From contig CAZSQM010000014.1 in the NCBI GenBank assembly GCA_964609025.1, forward strand, positions 1 to 64,000: DNA of 64,000 nt. The letters are read 5' to 3'. Source of the stretch: SIG307 sp964609025 (GTDB lineage Bacteria; Bacillota; Clostridia; Lachnospirales; Lachnospiraceae). A model generated the notes under the pieces. That model saw only the letters and a list, made by a program, of their open reading frames with translations. It was not told where the DNA came from and did no database searches. Shown piece after piece: positions 33,975 to 41,458 of this stretch (its first letter is position 1; every line of letters starts with the position of its first letter). The translations under genes and the position numbers were made by a program.

Positions 33975-34952
33975 ATGGAAAAGAAAAGAATGAATATTGT
34001 AGTATTGGAAAGAAACAGCGTAGGACCGGATATTTCGGTAGATTGCTTTGAAGAACTGGGCAACGTGACGTATTATGAGAATACCGTTACGGTGGAGGAA
34101 ATAAAAGAGCGGGTGAAGAACGCGGATATTATCGTGGTAAACAAGTCCCCTATGACGGAGGAAAGTCTGAAAGACGCGCCCCGGGTGAAGTTGATTTGTG
34201 AATTTGCTACCGGCTATGATAACTGCGATTTGGCATATTGCAAATCCAGAGGCATCCGCGTATCCAATGTAGTGGATTATTCCACGGCTATGGTGGCACA
34301 GCATACCTTTACCTTGGCGCTGGCGCTGAGCCAGAAGCTGCCCCATTATGACCGGTATGTAAAGTCCGGCGCATACAGCGCGCAGGACCGGTTTTCTAAT
34401 TTTGACGAGCCTTTTTACGAATTGGAAGGTAAGACATGGGGGATTGTCGGAATGTGAAACATCGGAAAGCGGGTGGCAAGGATTGCGACCGCGTTCGGCT
34501 GCAGGGTAATCTTTTATTCCGTTACCGGCAAGAGTACCTGTACGGAATATCCGCAGGTGGATAAGGATACGCTGTTAAAAGAGAGCGACTTTTTATCCCT
34601 TCATTGTCCGTTAAGCGAGTTGTCCTATCACTTTATCGATAAAGAGGCATTGCGGAACATGAAAAATTCTGCGATTCTTATCAATGTCGCCAGAGGTCAG
34701 GTAGTGGACAATCCGGCGCTTTACGATGCGCTGGAAACGGGGGAGATTGCGGCAGCCGGACTTGATGTGCTGGAAAAAGAGCCCTTGGAGCTTTCCAATC
34801 CGTTAAGCAGACTCAAAGACAGTAACAAGCTGATTATTACGCCCCATCTGGCATGGGGCAGCGTAGAAGCCCGTAACAGGTGCGTGGAGGGCGTGTATCA
34901 GAATATTCTGGCATTCCAAAGAGGGGAGGAGAGGAATCTGGTGAATCCGTAA
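33975..34952 (+). pseudogene. D-2-hydroxyacid dehydrogenase interrupted by an in-frame TGA
   Basis: The two halves are 33975-34454 and 34458-34952 in the same frame, split by TGA at 34455-34457. Before the stop is GKTWGIVGM and after it NIGKRVA; the family reads GIVGMGNIGKR, so the stop replaces the middle Gly of the Rossmann GxGxxG motif. One base (GGA to TGA) explains it. Other motifs are intact: INVARGQVVD with the catalytic Arg region, GLDVLEKEP with Glu, and TPHLAW with His. Full length would be about 325 residues, a normal size. A sequencing error or a very recent mutation is likely. Start 33975 is uncertain; 33990 is possible. Confidence 0.85.
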
Positions 34953-34960
34953 TTTACAGT

Positions 34961-35437
34961 TTACCGTTTCAGGATACTCCATTCCTTGATCAGCTGTTTT
35001 TCCGACCATGCCGCATTGGCGGGAGAGGTAGACGGAAGGCAGACAGCCTCTCTTTTTATGACATCTCTTATCAATTTGTTATAATACTTTTCCGCAGTTT
35101 TTCCGTTCACATAAATTCCTTTTATGTCTGCATTGTCAAGTATCTGCGTTAAATCGTTCGGCACCACATTTTTTATGGAGCTGTCCGAACTTCCCTGAAT
35201 ATCGCAGGAGGCGATAACATCCCATAGGGCAATTCCGTGAGAGAGTAAAAAGGTGCGTTTTTCTTCCACCGTTTTAGGCGTATCGCACCCGAATACGGCG
35301 GAAACCACGCTCCAGAACCGGTTCTTCGGATGACCGTAAAAGAACATTTCCTCCCGGGACTTCACAGAGGGAAAGCTCCCTAAAATCAGAATTTGAGAAT
35401 GCCGGTCATAGACCGGGGAAATCGGGTGTTGCAGCAT
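34961..35437 (-). CDS. DNA-deoxyinosine glycosylase (UDG superfamily)
   Basis: 158 residues. It removes hypoxanthine, and perhaps uracil, from DNA. LGSFPSVKSREEMFFYGHP holds the family's first catalytic motif, and LPSTSPANAAW the second loop. Asn in KNRFW is also typical. It corresponds to the family-6 hypoxanthine-DNA glycosylases. Start ATG 35437 follows AAAGGAGG; the frame is open further upstream. It lies 8 bases from the broken dehydrogenase, convergent. Confidence 0.85.
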   Translation of the reverse strand: MLQHPISPVYDRHSQILILGSFPSVKSREEMFFYGHPKNRFWSVVSAVFGCDTPKTVEEKRTFLLSHGIALWDVIASCDIQGSSDSSIKNVVPNDLTQILDNADIKGIYVNGKTAEKYYNKLIRDVIKREAVCLPSTSPANAAWSEKQLIKEWSILKR

Positions 35438-35537
35438 AAAGAACCTCCTTTTGCATATCATTTATGATATTTTGGAAAGTACGATGGTAAACGTTGCGGT
35501 TGCCAAAAGATTGGTACGGGATAGCGTGTGGAAACCG

Positions 35538-35572
35538 AAAAAGCCGACTGCTTTTGGCAATCGGCTTTTTTA
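35538..35572 (-). terminator. Terminator of tRNA-Leu
   Basis: AAAAAGCCGA (35538-35547) pairs with TCGGCTTTTT (35561-35570). On the minus strand it ends in a U-run, just downstream of the tRNA. Confidence 0.9.
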
Positions 35573-35583
35573 ATTTGATATAC

Positions 35584-35666
35584 TGCGGATGGCGGGACTT
35601 GAACCCGCACGAGCGTGAACCCGGCAGATTTTGAGTCTGCTGCGTCTGCCATTCCGCCACATCCGC
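35584..35666 (-). tRNA. tRNA-Leu (anticodon CAA)
   Basis: 83 nt on the minus strand. GCGGATG pairs with CATCCGC in the acceptor stem. The anticodon stem GCAGA/TCTGC encloses CTCAAAA, so the anticodon is CAA (reads UUG). The long variable arm marks a class II tRNA, as expected for leucine. The T arm has GGGTTCAAGTCCC. CCA is not encoded. It has a promoter upstream and a strong terminator downstream. Confidence 0.96.
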
Positions 35667-35701
35667 ATGACCGGCAAAGAATGAACCGCCGAACAGGAAA
35701 T

Positions 35702-35730
35702 AGTTTACCATACTTTTTCCTGTTTGACAA
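35702..35730 (-). promoter_or_regulatory. Promoter of tRNA-Leu
   Basis: Minus strand TTGTCA (35730-35725), 17-base spacer, TAAACT (35707-35702). Confidence 0.7.
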
Positions 35731-35769
35731 GATGTATTTTCAAATTTACCTCAAAAATTGTTTCGGCAG

Positions 35770-37656
35770 TTATTCGGAGGCATCCCGCGTCAGGTCTACA
35801 TGAAAAAACTCCTCCAGATAGCGTAACATATAGGCAGGACGCTGTTCGGCAAAGGAGCGGATGCGCTCCATATGGCGTTCCAGTGTGGCGGTAGAGGTAT
35901 AAATGGTATCATATTCCTGCTTTAAGGTATCGAGATGCTCGTAGTAGTAAGCAAGTTCGGTATCCCGTTCCGCACACATTTCATCCAAAACCCTGCAAAC
36001 ATTGTCATAGGAAAGGGCACCGTTCATATACTCCAGCATTTTGTCAATAAAATACTGTTTGCAGTCCTCCCGCTTTAACAGCGCCGCAAGGAGAGGCGCA
36101 TAGCGGTCTCCGTTTGGGGAACCAAGCACCTGTTCCAAATCGTTTCTTGCCGCACCGGCATCCTCGGTGGACTGGTAAGTACCGAATCCGACGTCGCAGT
36201 CATGCAAAAGGAAGCGAAAACGGCCGTCCTTTTCGCCGGTGCCGTATTCCTCGTCTTCGGCAGCATAGTAGCGAAAGCATCGGAAATTTCCGTCGGGCCA
36301 GTCATAGTTTGCGGCGTACATATTGTATGCCATATAGTCCATGTAGTTTTCTACGTCAATCTTTGTGCAGAGTGCGGCAAAGGTTTCGTCCTCGGTCAAA
36401 TCGGCGTAGGCATACTCTTTGTAGAGGGCGTTGTATTCCTTTGCGGCAGCGTTTTCCAGAGCGTCGTCGCTTCCGGATACCCGGTGTTCGGTACCCTCCA
36501 GAACCACATATTCTCCGTCGCTTTTTCCGTTGCGGTACTGAAAGTATTTGTCACAGTAGGACTCATGCAGCCAGTAAAAGCCGTAATAGGAGCCGTTGAT
36601 ATAGGCAACCGCAGGAACGACTGCTTCGTAAGCGGCAAATCCGGCGTCCCCGGCCAGACGCTGGAGCAGCTCGTCACGGATAAAGCCGAGCTGGAAATCG
36701 TCGCCGCCGTTACGAAGTACCAGCTTGTCGTATTTGGTAATGGGAGTGACGCCGTCTAGCATTGTAGAACCGAAAATCGTGGTGGAAAATGTCCCTTTTC
36801 CTTTCTCGTATTCTTTTCTTGCATAGAGCTTTAAGGATTTTACGGCGTGTTGTCTTGAGGTGCCGCCGAATACCCGTACTCCGGCAAACTGGGAGAACAG
36901 AAGCGTTCCGTCGGAAGAAACGGCTTCGATATGGACAACGCGTTCGGATTCGGCTCCGCGCGCCTTATAGTTCGTACCGTATAAAATTCCGTCCGGACCC
37001 TCCGTTAATTCTGCCGGATTTCCGTTGATGGAAAAGATGGCGGTGGTGTAGCGGTCCTGAATTCCGGTGTTGACAAAGTAGGTATGCACATAGGTATCGG
37101 AAACGGTGCCGTCGTCATACCATGCCTTGGCGCGGATGGAGTAGGCATTCGGAAAAGAACCGGAATTTGCCTCTAACAAAAGCGGTTCCGTATAGAGGAG
37201 GGAAGTTTCGTCAGGCTCTGTACCGTCCATTGTATAGGTAATGTAGCCGGATTTCTTTGAAGCAATGGAAAGCTCCAGCAAAATGTCTTCGGAAAAAAGA
37301 TAACCCGCCTCGGAAAAGCAGACCTCGCCTAACGTACCGGTGGGTGTCGGAAGCGGTGCCTTGGTCGGAACCGGCGTTGCGGTCGGCGCTTCGGTCGGCG
37401 CTTCGGTCGGCAAAGGTGTCGGAGTAATCACCGGAGTCGGTGACAGAACCGGCGTAAGCGTCGGCATTTCGGATACGACAGGCGTTGCGTCGGACGGAGC
37501 AGACATCAAGCTGCCGCAGCCCGCAAAAGCAAACAACCCGCAGAGCATAAGCGGGAGGAAATACCGGGCGGAACGGGACCTATCGGTTGCGTCCGTTCGC
37601 CGCAGGAGGAGAGGTTTGCAGGTAACATTTTTGGGGGTGTGAAGTAAAGAATTCAT
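35770..37656 (-). CDS. CotH kinase family lipoprotein with chitobiase-like domain
   Basis: 628 residues. The signal region ends in a lipobox (FAGC). A Thr/Pro/Val-rich stalk follows (about residues 55-100), then a chitobiase/beta-hexosaminidase C-terminal type domain (YTMDGTEPDETS). The large CotH kinase domain has LVLRNGGDD, NYDWPDGNFRCFRY and LLHDCDVGFG, the last giving the metal-binding Asp pair. CotH proteins phosphorylate Ser in coat or surface proteins. Here it is exported and anchored, so targets may be surface proteins. ATG 37656 follows AGAGGAAG. It is 29 bases downstream of trkH, perhaps as the last gene of that transcript. Confidence 0.88.
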   Translation of the reverse strand: MNSLLHTPKNVTCKPLLLRRTDATDRSRSARYFLPLMLCGLFAFAGCGSLMSAPSDATPVVSEMPTLTPVLSPTPVITPTPLPTEAPTEAPTATPVPTKAPLPTPTGTLGEVCFSEAGYLFSEDILLELSIASKKSGYITYTMDGTEPDETSLLYTEPLLLEANSGSFPNAYSIRAKAWYDDGTVSDTYVHTYFVNTGIQDRYTTAIFSINGNPAELTEGPDGILYGTNYKARGAESERVVHIEAVSSDGTLLFSQFAGVRVFGGTSRQHAVKSLKLYARKEYEKGKGTFSTTIFGSTMLDGVTPITKYDKLVLRNGGDDFQLGFIRDELLQRLAGDAGFAAYEAVVPAVAYINGSYYGFYWLHESYCDKYFQYRNGKSDGEYVVLEGTEHRVSGSDDALENAAAKEYNALYKEYAYADLTEDETFAALCTKIDVENYMDYMAYNMYAANYDWPDGNFRCFRYYAAEDEEYGTGEKDGRFRFLLHDCDVGFGTYQSTEDAGAARNDLEQVLGSPNGDRYAPLLAALLKREDCKQYFIDKMLEYMNGALSYDNVCRVLDEMCAERDTELAYYYEHLDTLKQEYDTIYTSTATLERHMERIRSFAEQRPAYMLRYLEEFFHVDLTRDASE

Positions 37657-37685
37657 GGTAAAACTTCCTCTCATAACAAATAACA

Positions 37686-39125
37686 CTATTTTTTCCAGGT
37701 TGCAGGGTGGAACAGCACCATCATCGGAATAATTTCCAGACGTCCGGCTAACATATCAAACATCAGCACAAATTTGGAAAAGGTGGAAAATTCAGAGAAA
37801 TTTCCGGTCGGTCCTACCGTATTAAGGCCGGGACCGATGTTGTTTAAAGTGGCGGCAACGGCCGTAAAATTAGTTGTCGTATCGAAGCCGTTGAGACAAA
37901 GGAGCAACAGGGAAACGATAAAAATTCCAATATAGGTCATCAGCAATGTGTTACAGGAGCGAACCACAGAGTGCGACAGCGCTTTGCCGTCCATCTTCAG
38001 CACCTGAATACGCTTCGGATGAATCTGCTGCATCAATTCCTTTTTGATTTGTTTTAAGTAAATCATAATGCGGGACACCTTGATACCGCCTCCCGTAGAA
38101 CCGGCGCAGGCGCCGATAAACATCAGGCAGACCATGAGAGTCCGGGCAAATTCAGGCCACTGATTAAAGTCCGCGGTGGCATAACCGGTGGTTGTCATAA
38201 TGGAGGCAACCTGAAAGGTAACCGTCTGTAAACTTTCCGCAATGCCGCCGCCGTCCGCGACAAGGCTGACGGTAAGAAGAACAACGGCAGCAAGGTAAAT
38301 CAGGAAGTACCAGCGTACCTCCTCCATGCAAAAGGCGTCCTTTACCTTTCGGATTAAAATGTAATAGTAGAAAGTAAAGTTTACACCGAACAGAAACATA
38401 AAGACGGTAATCACGTTCTGCAAATATATGGAATAACCGGCAATGCTGTTGTTTTTGATACCGAAACCGCCGGTTCCGGCCGTGCCGAACGCATGGCAGA
38501 TCGAATCGAACAACGGCATGCCCCCAAGCAGCAGCAGAAGGATTTCCACAACCGTCATTACCAGATAAATGGCATAAAGCAAAAAGGCGGTCTGCTGCAT
38601 TTTCGGAACGAGCTTTCCGACGGAAGGGCCGGGACTTTCCGCTTTCATAAGGTTCATGGTAGAACCGCCGGTCATCGGAAGGATGGCGAGAATGAATACA
38701 AGCACGCCCATGCCGCCGATCCAATGGCTGAAGCTCCGCCAGAGAAGATTCGCATGGGAAAGCGCTTCCACATCGGTTAAAATGCTGGAGCCCGTAGTGG
38801 TAAAGCCGGAAATGATTTCAAACAGTGCGTTTGGGTAATAGGGGATATCCTTTGTGAAAACAAAGGGAAGCGCCCCAATCAGACTGATGACAATCCAGCT
38901 TAAGGCAACGACAACAAAGCCTTCTTTTGCATAGAAGGTGGAATTGGAATTTTTGCGAAGACGAAACAGCCGTCCCAGGGCGGCACAGCCAATGCTTAAC
39001 GCAAGGTAAATCAAGGCGTCCGTAGTTTCTCCGTAGAGAAAACCGGTGAGCGCGGGGGGCAGGAAAAAGATTCCCTGTAACTGAATTACCCAGCCGAGAA
39101 TGTGAAATACCATTAAATAATTCAT
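37686..39125 (-). CDS. trkH: TrkH/KtrB-type potassium uptake membrane subunit
   Basis: 479 residues with about ten membrane helices and four pore loops. TTTGSSI, AFGTAGTGGFG, MTTTGYA and NIGPGLNTVGPTG are the selectivity-filter-like loops. It moves K+ inward and works with the TrkA protein encoded 12 bases upstream. ATG 39125 has AGGAG 9 bases away; TTG 39134 has none at a useful distance. Confidence 0.93.
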   Translation of the reverse strand: MNYLMVFHILGWVIQLQGIFFLPPALTGFLYGETTDALIYLALSIGCAALGRLFRLRKNSNSTFYAKEGFVVVALSWIVISLIGALPFVFTKDIPYYPNALFEIISGFTTTGSSILTDVEALSHANLLWRSFSHWIGGMGVLVFILAILPMTGGSTMNLMKAESPGPSVGKLVPKMQQTAFLLYAIYLVMTVVEILLLLLGGMPLFDSICHAFGTAGTGGFGIKNNSIAGYSIYLQNVITVFMFLFGVNFTFYYYILIRKVKDAFCMEEVRWYFLIYLAAVVLLTVSLVADGGGIAESLQTVTFQVASIMTTTGYATADFNQWPEFARTLMVCLMFIGACAGSTGGGIKVSRIMIYLKQIKKELMQQIHPKRIQVLKMDGKALSHSVVRSCNTLLMTYIGIFIVSLLLLCLNGFDTTTNFTAVAATLNNIGPGLNTVGPTGNFSEFSTFSKFVLMFDMLAGRLEIIPMMVLFHPATWKK

Positions 39126-39137
39126 TGCAAGCAACTC

Positions 39138-40511
39138 CTATTTTACGGGATTCTGCAGAATATCGGAAATATCCTGTAAGCCCTTGTGTGTAGTAACGAC
39201 AATTACGGTATCGTCTTTCTGGATAAAATCGCGTCCGGTCGGGGTAATTACGCGGTTTCCTCTTACAATACAGCAAATCAGAAGATTCTTTTTCAGGTTC
39301 AGGTTCAGGAACGGAATATCCGTAACGGCGCTGCTTTCCCGTACATGGAACTCTAACGCTTCCACCTGATTGTCCATCAGGCGGTAGAGGGCTTCTACAT
39401 TGCTGCCGTAGGAATTGTTCTGGGAACGGACATATTGCAGAATGTATTCCGTCGTAATGTTTTTCGGTGAAATAATGCTTCCGATCGGCAGGTCGTTGAT
39501 AATCTCGTCAATGGCAAGGCGGTTTATTTTCGTAATTTTTTTGCAGTGCGAACCGACCTTATTTGCATATAACGAAAGGAAAATATTTTCCTCGTCCACG
39601 GTGGTCAGGGATACGAAAGCGTCGGTTTTGGCGAGTCCTTCCTCCAAAAGCAGCTCATGGTCGGTTGCGTCCGCATGGATGATAACCGCCTTCGGAAGCG
39701 CATCGCTTAAAAAGTCACAGCGTTCCCTGTTCCGCTCAATGATTTTTACCTGAATACCGGAATCTAAAAGGGCCTGTGCCAGATAGTAGGAAATCATGCC
39801 GCCTCCCGCAATCATAACGTCGTGAATCCCGCGGATGGAGGAGAGCTTGCTCATGCGGTAAAAGCTGTTGATTTTTTCTCTCGGGAGAACAACGGAAATC
39901 GTATCGCCCGCCATGAGAACCGTATTGCCGTCCGGAATACAAATCTGGTGGTTGTGTACTAAAATACAAATCAGGATTTCGTGGTTGAACTTTCGGGAAA
40001 ATTCCTGCACCTTCATATTATGGAGCGGCGAATGCTCCGAGATGGCAACCCGCAACAAATCCACCTTGCCCTTGGCAAAGGAGTCGATTTCCATTGCGTC
40101 CGGCACCTGAATGAGCTGGGCAATTTCACTTGCGGCAGCAAACTCCGGATTGATGATCATGGAAATATCCATACAGTATTTTAAGTAATTGATTTCACGG
40201 AAATATTCCGGGTTTCTGACTCTGGCAATGGTGCGGCATTTGCTTGCCTTTTTGGCAATCAGGCAGGAAATCAGGTTGATTTCGTCCTGATTTGTAACCG
40301 CAATGAGCAGGTCTGCGTGTTCGATTCCCGCCTCCTGTAATGTTAAAAAGCTGGATGCGTTTCCGACAATCCCCTGTAAATCAAGGTTGGAAAGTGCCGG
40401 CTGCAAACGCTCCGCAGAATTATCGATTAAAGTAATATCGTGTCCCTCGTCATTAAGCTGCTGTGCAAGGGCATAGCCTACTCTGCCGCAGCCTGCAATG
40501 ATGATTTTCAT
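39138..40511 (-). CDS. trkA: Trk potassium uptake regulatory protein TrkA
   Basis: 457 residues: two RCK-N Rossmann domains (GCGRVGYALA at the N-terminus and MIAGGGMISYYLA near 225) each followed by an RCK-C domain. It binds nucleotides on the cytoplasmic face and gates TrkH. The order trkA-trkH is a tight two-gene unit, perhaps with the CotH gene. ATG 40511 follows AAGGAG. A partial palindromic repeat lies between its start and the next gene. Confidence 0.94.
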   Translation of the reverse strand: MKIIIAGCGRVGYALAQQLNDEGHDITLIDNSAERLQPALSNLDLQGIVGNASSFLTLQEAGIEHADLLIAVTNQDEINLISCLIAKKASKCRTIARVRNPEYFREINYLKYCMDISMIINPEFAAASEIAQLIQVPDAMEIDSFAKGKVDLLRVAISEHSPLHNMKVQEFSRKFNHEILICILVHNHQICIPDGNTVLMAGDTISVVLPREKINSFYRMSKLSSIRGIHDVMIAGGGMISYYLAQALLDSGIQVKIIERNRERCDFLSDALPKAVIIHADATDHELLLEEGLAKTDAFVSLTTVDEENIFLSLYANKVGSHCKKITKINRLAIDEIINDLPIGSIISPKNITTEYILQYVRSQNNSYGSNVEALYRLMDNQVEALEFHVRESSAVTDIPFLNLNLKKNLLICCIVRGNRVITPTGRDFIQKDDTVIVVTTHKGLQDISDILQNPVK

Positions 40512-40587
40512 AAGAAGACTCCTTCCGATGTGAAAAGCTAATCTACCCCTTAGTGTACCACGAGAATGAAAAAAAGTCACTAGGAAC

Positions 40588-40727
40588 TGATGCAAAATTC
40601 TGCACGGTCCCATTCTTGCAGGCGGTGAAGTGTCTGTGACCGCATGGGATATCCGCTATCTTATATTGCAAACGCAACACTCCGTCAAACTTTCCTGAAG
40701 AACCACTAAAACGCTCAGGTGCGGTTC
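40588..40727. repeat. Partial copy of the palindromic intergenic element
   Basis: It shares CGGTCCCATTCTTGC-like sequence and a 55-base stretch (CGTCAAACTTTC..CGCTCAGGTG) with the left half of 30491-30821. Bases 40638-40663 match the reverse complement of the element at 62608. No right arm of element 1 is present. The 3' end of the neighbouring dehydrogenase gene lies in it. It otherwise fills the 203-base gap 40512-40714. Confidence 0.75.
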
Positions 40728-41458
40728 AGCCGGTGTTTCTGCGGCTGCATCGTAAGCTCCGTAAGATTCAGCCCTTCCCTTGCCGTCAGCGCAAACAGGG
40801 CATACTCGGCGACCTCCTGCGGCGAGAGGGAAGCGTCGTCTTCGTCTGCGGCGCAAAAGGAAGCATTCCGGTAAAGGGCGGTACGCGTCATGTCCGGTGC
40901 AAGTACCGTAACCCGCACGCCGTATTTGCGGACTTCTTCAAACAGGCTTTTCGCAAAACTGGAAATGCCCGCTTTTGTCGCACCGTAGGCGCATCCGTGG
41001 GTATTGTTCGTTCTGGCGGCGGTCACGGAGGAAAGGAATAACAGATGTCCGCTGTTTGCCTTTAAATCGCGTAAAAACAGGTTGGTAAGCACAAGCGGGG
41101 CGGTAAAGTTGACGGCGGCAAGCTCCGCAATTTTGGAGGCGGAAAGCTCTTCATGGGGGCCGTACAGGCCCACACCGGCATTCAAAATAAGAATGTCCGG
41201 ATGTTCCTTTACGGCATGCAGCGTGCGGGCAAGGGCTTCAATGGCGGAAACATTCCGCAAATCGCAGACATGCAGGGAGATTTGTTCCAGCGCCTTTTTG
41301 GAAAGCTTTGCAGCCAGTTCCGCAGTCAGTTCCGCCTTCCTTTGCTCTGTTTTTACAACCCCGTGAATCCGACATCCTTCGTCCGAAAGCGCGAACAGAA
41401 TACTTTTTCCGATACCGGAGGAAACGCCGGTAATCAACGCGGTACGGTTATTGAGCAT
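40715..41458 (-). CDS. Short-chain dehydrogenase/reductase
   Basis: 247 residues. The N-terminal TGVSSGIGKSI binds NAD(P), NAGVG follows, and the catalytic Ser and YGATKAG (Tyr-x3-Lys) are present. Such proteins reduce or oxidise a range of alcohols; the substrate is not clear. The start overlaps the spore photoproduct lyase stop by 11 bases, which suggests coupling. The last few residues and stop lie inside the repeat at 40588-40727, so the native C-terminus may have been altered. Confidence 0.88.
   Translation of the reverse strand: MLNNRTALITGVSSGIGKSILFALSDEGCRIHGVVKTEQRKAELTAELAAKLSKKALEQISLHVCDLRNVSAIEALARTLHAVKEHPDILILNAGVGLYGPHEELSASKIAELAAVNFTAPLVLTNLFLRDLKANSGHLLFLSSVTAARTNNTHGCAYGATKAGISSFAKSLFEEVRKYGVRVTVLAPDMTRTALYRNASFCAADEDDASLSPQEVAEYALFALTAREGLNLTELTMQPQKHRLNRT

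Noticed and set aside
34455..34457. TGA recoding as glycine or selenocysteine
   Set aside because: TGA ends several other genes in the window (for example the one at 312-3407), no SECIS-like stem was seen, and the family has glycine here.
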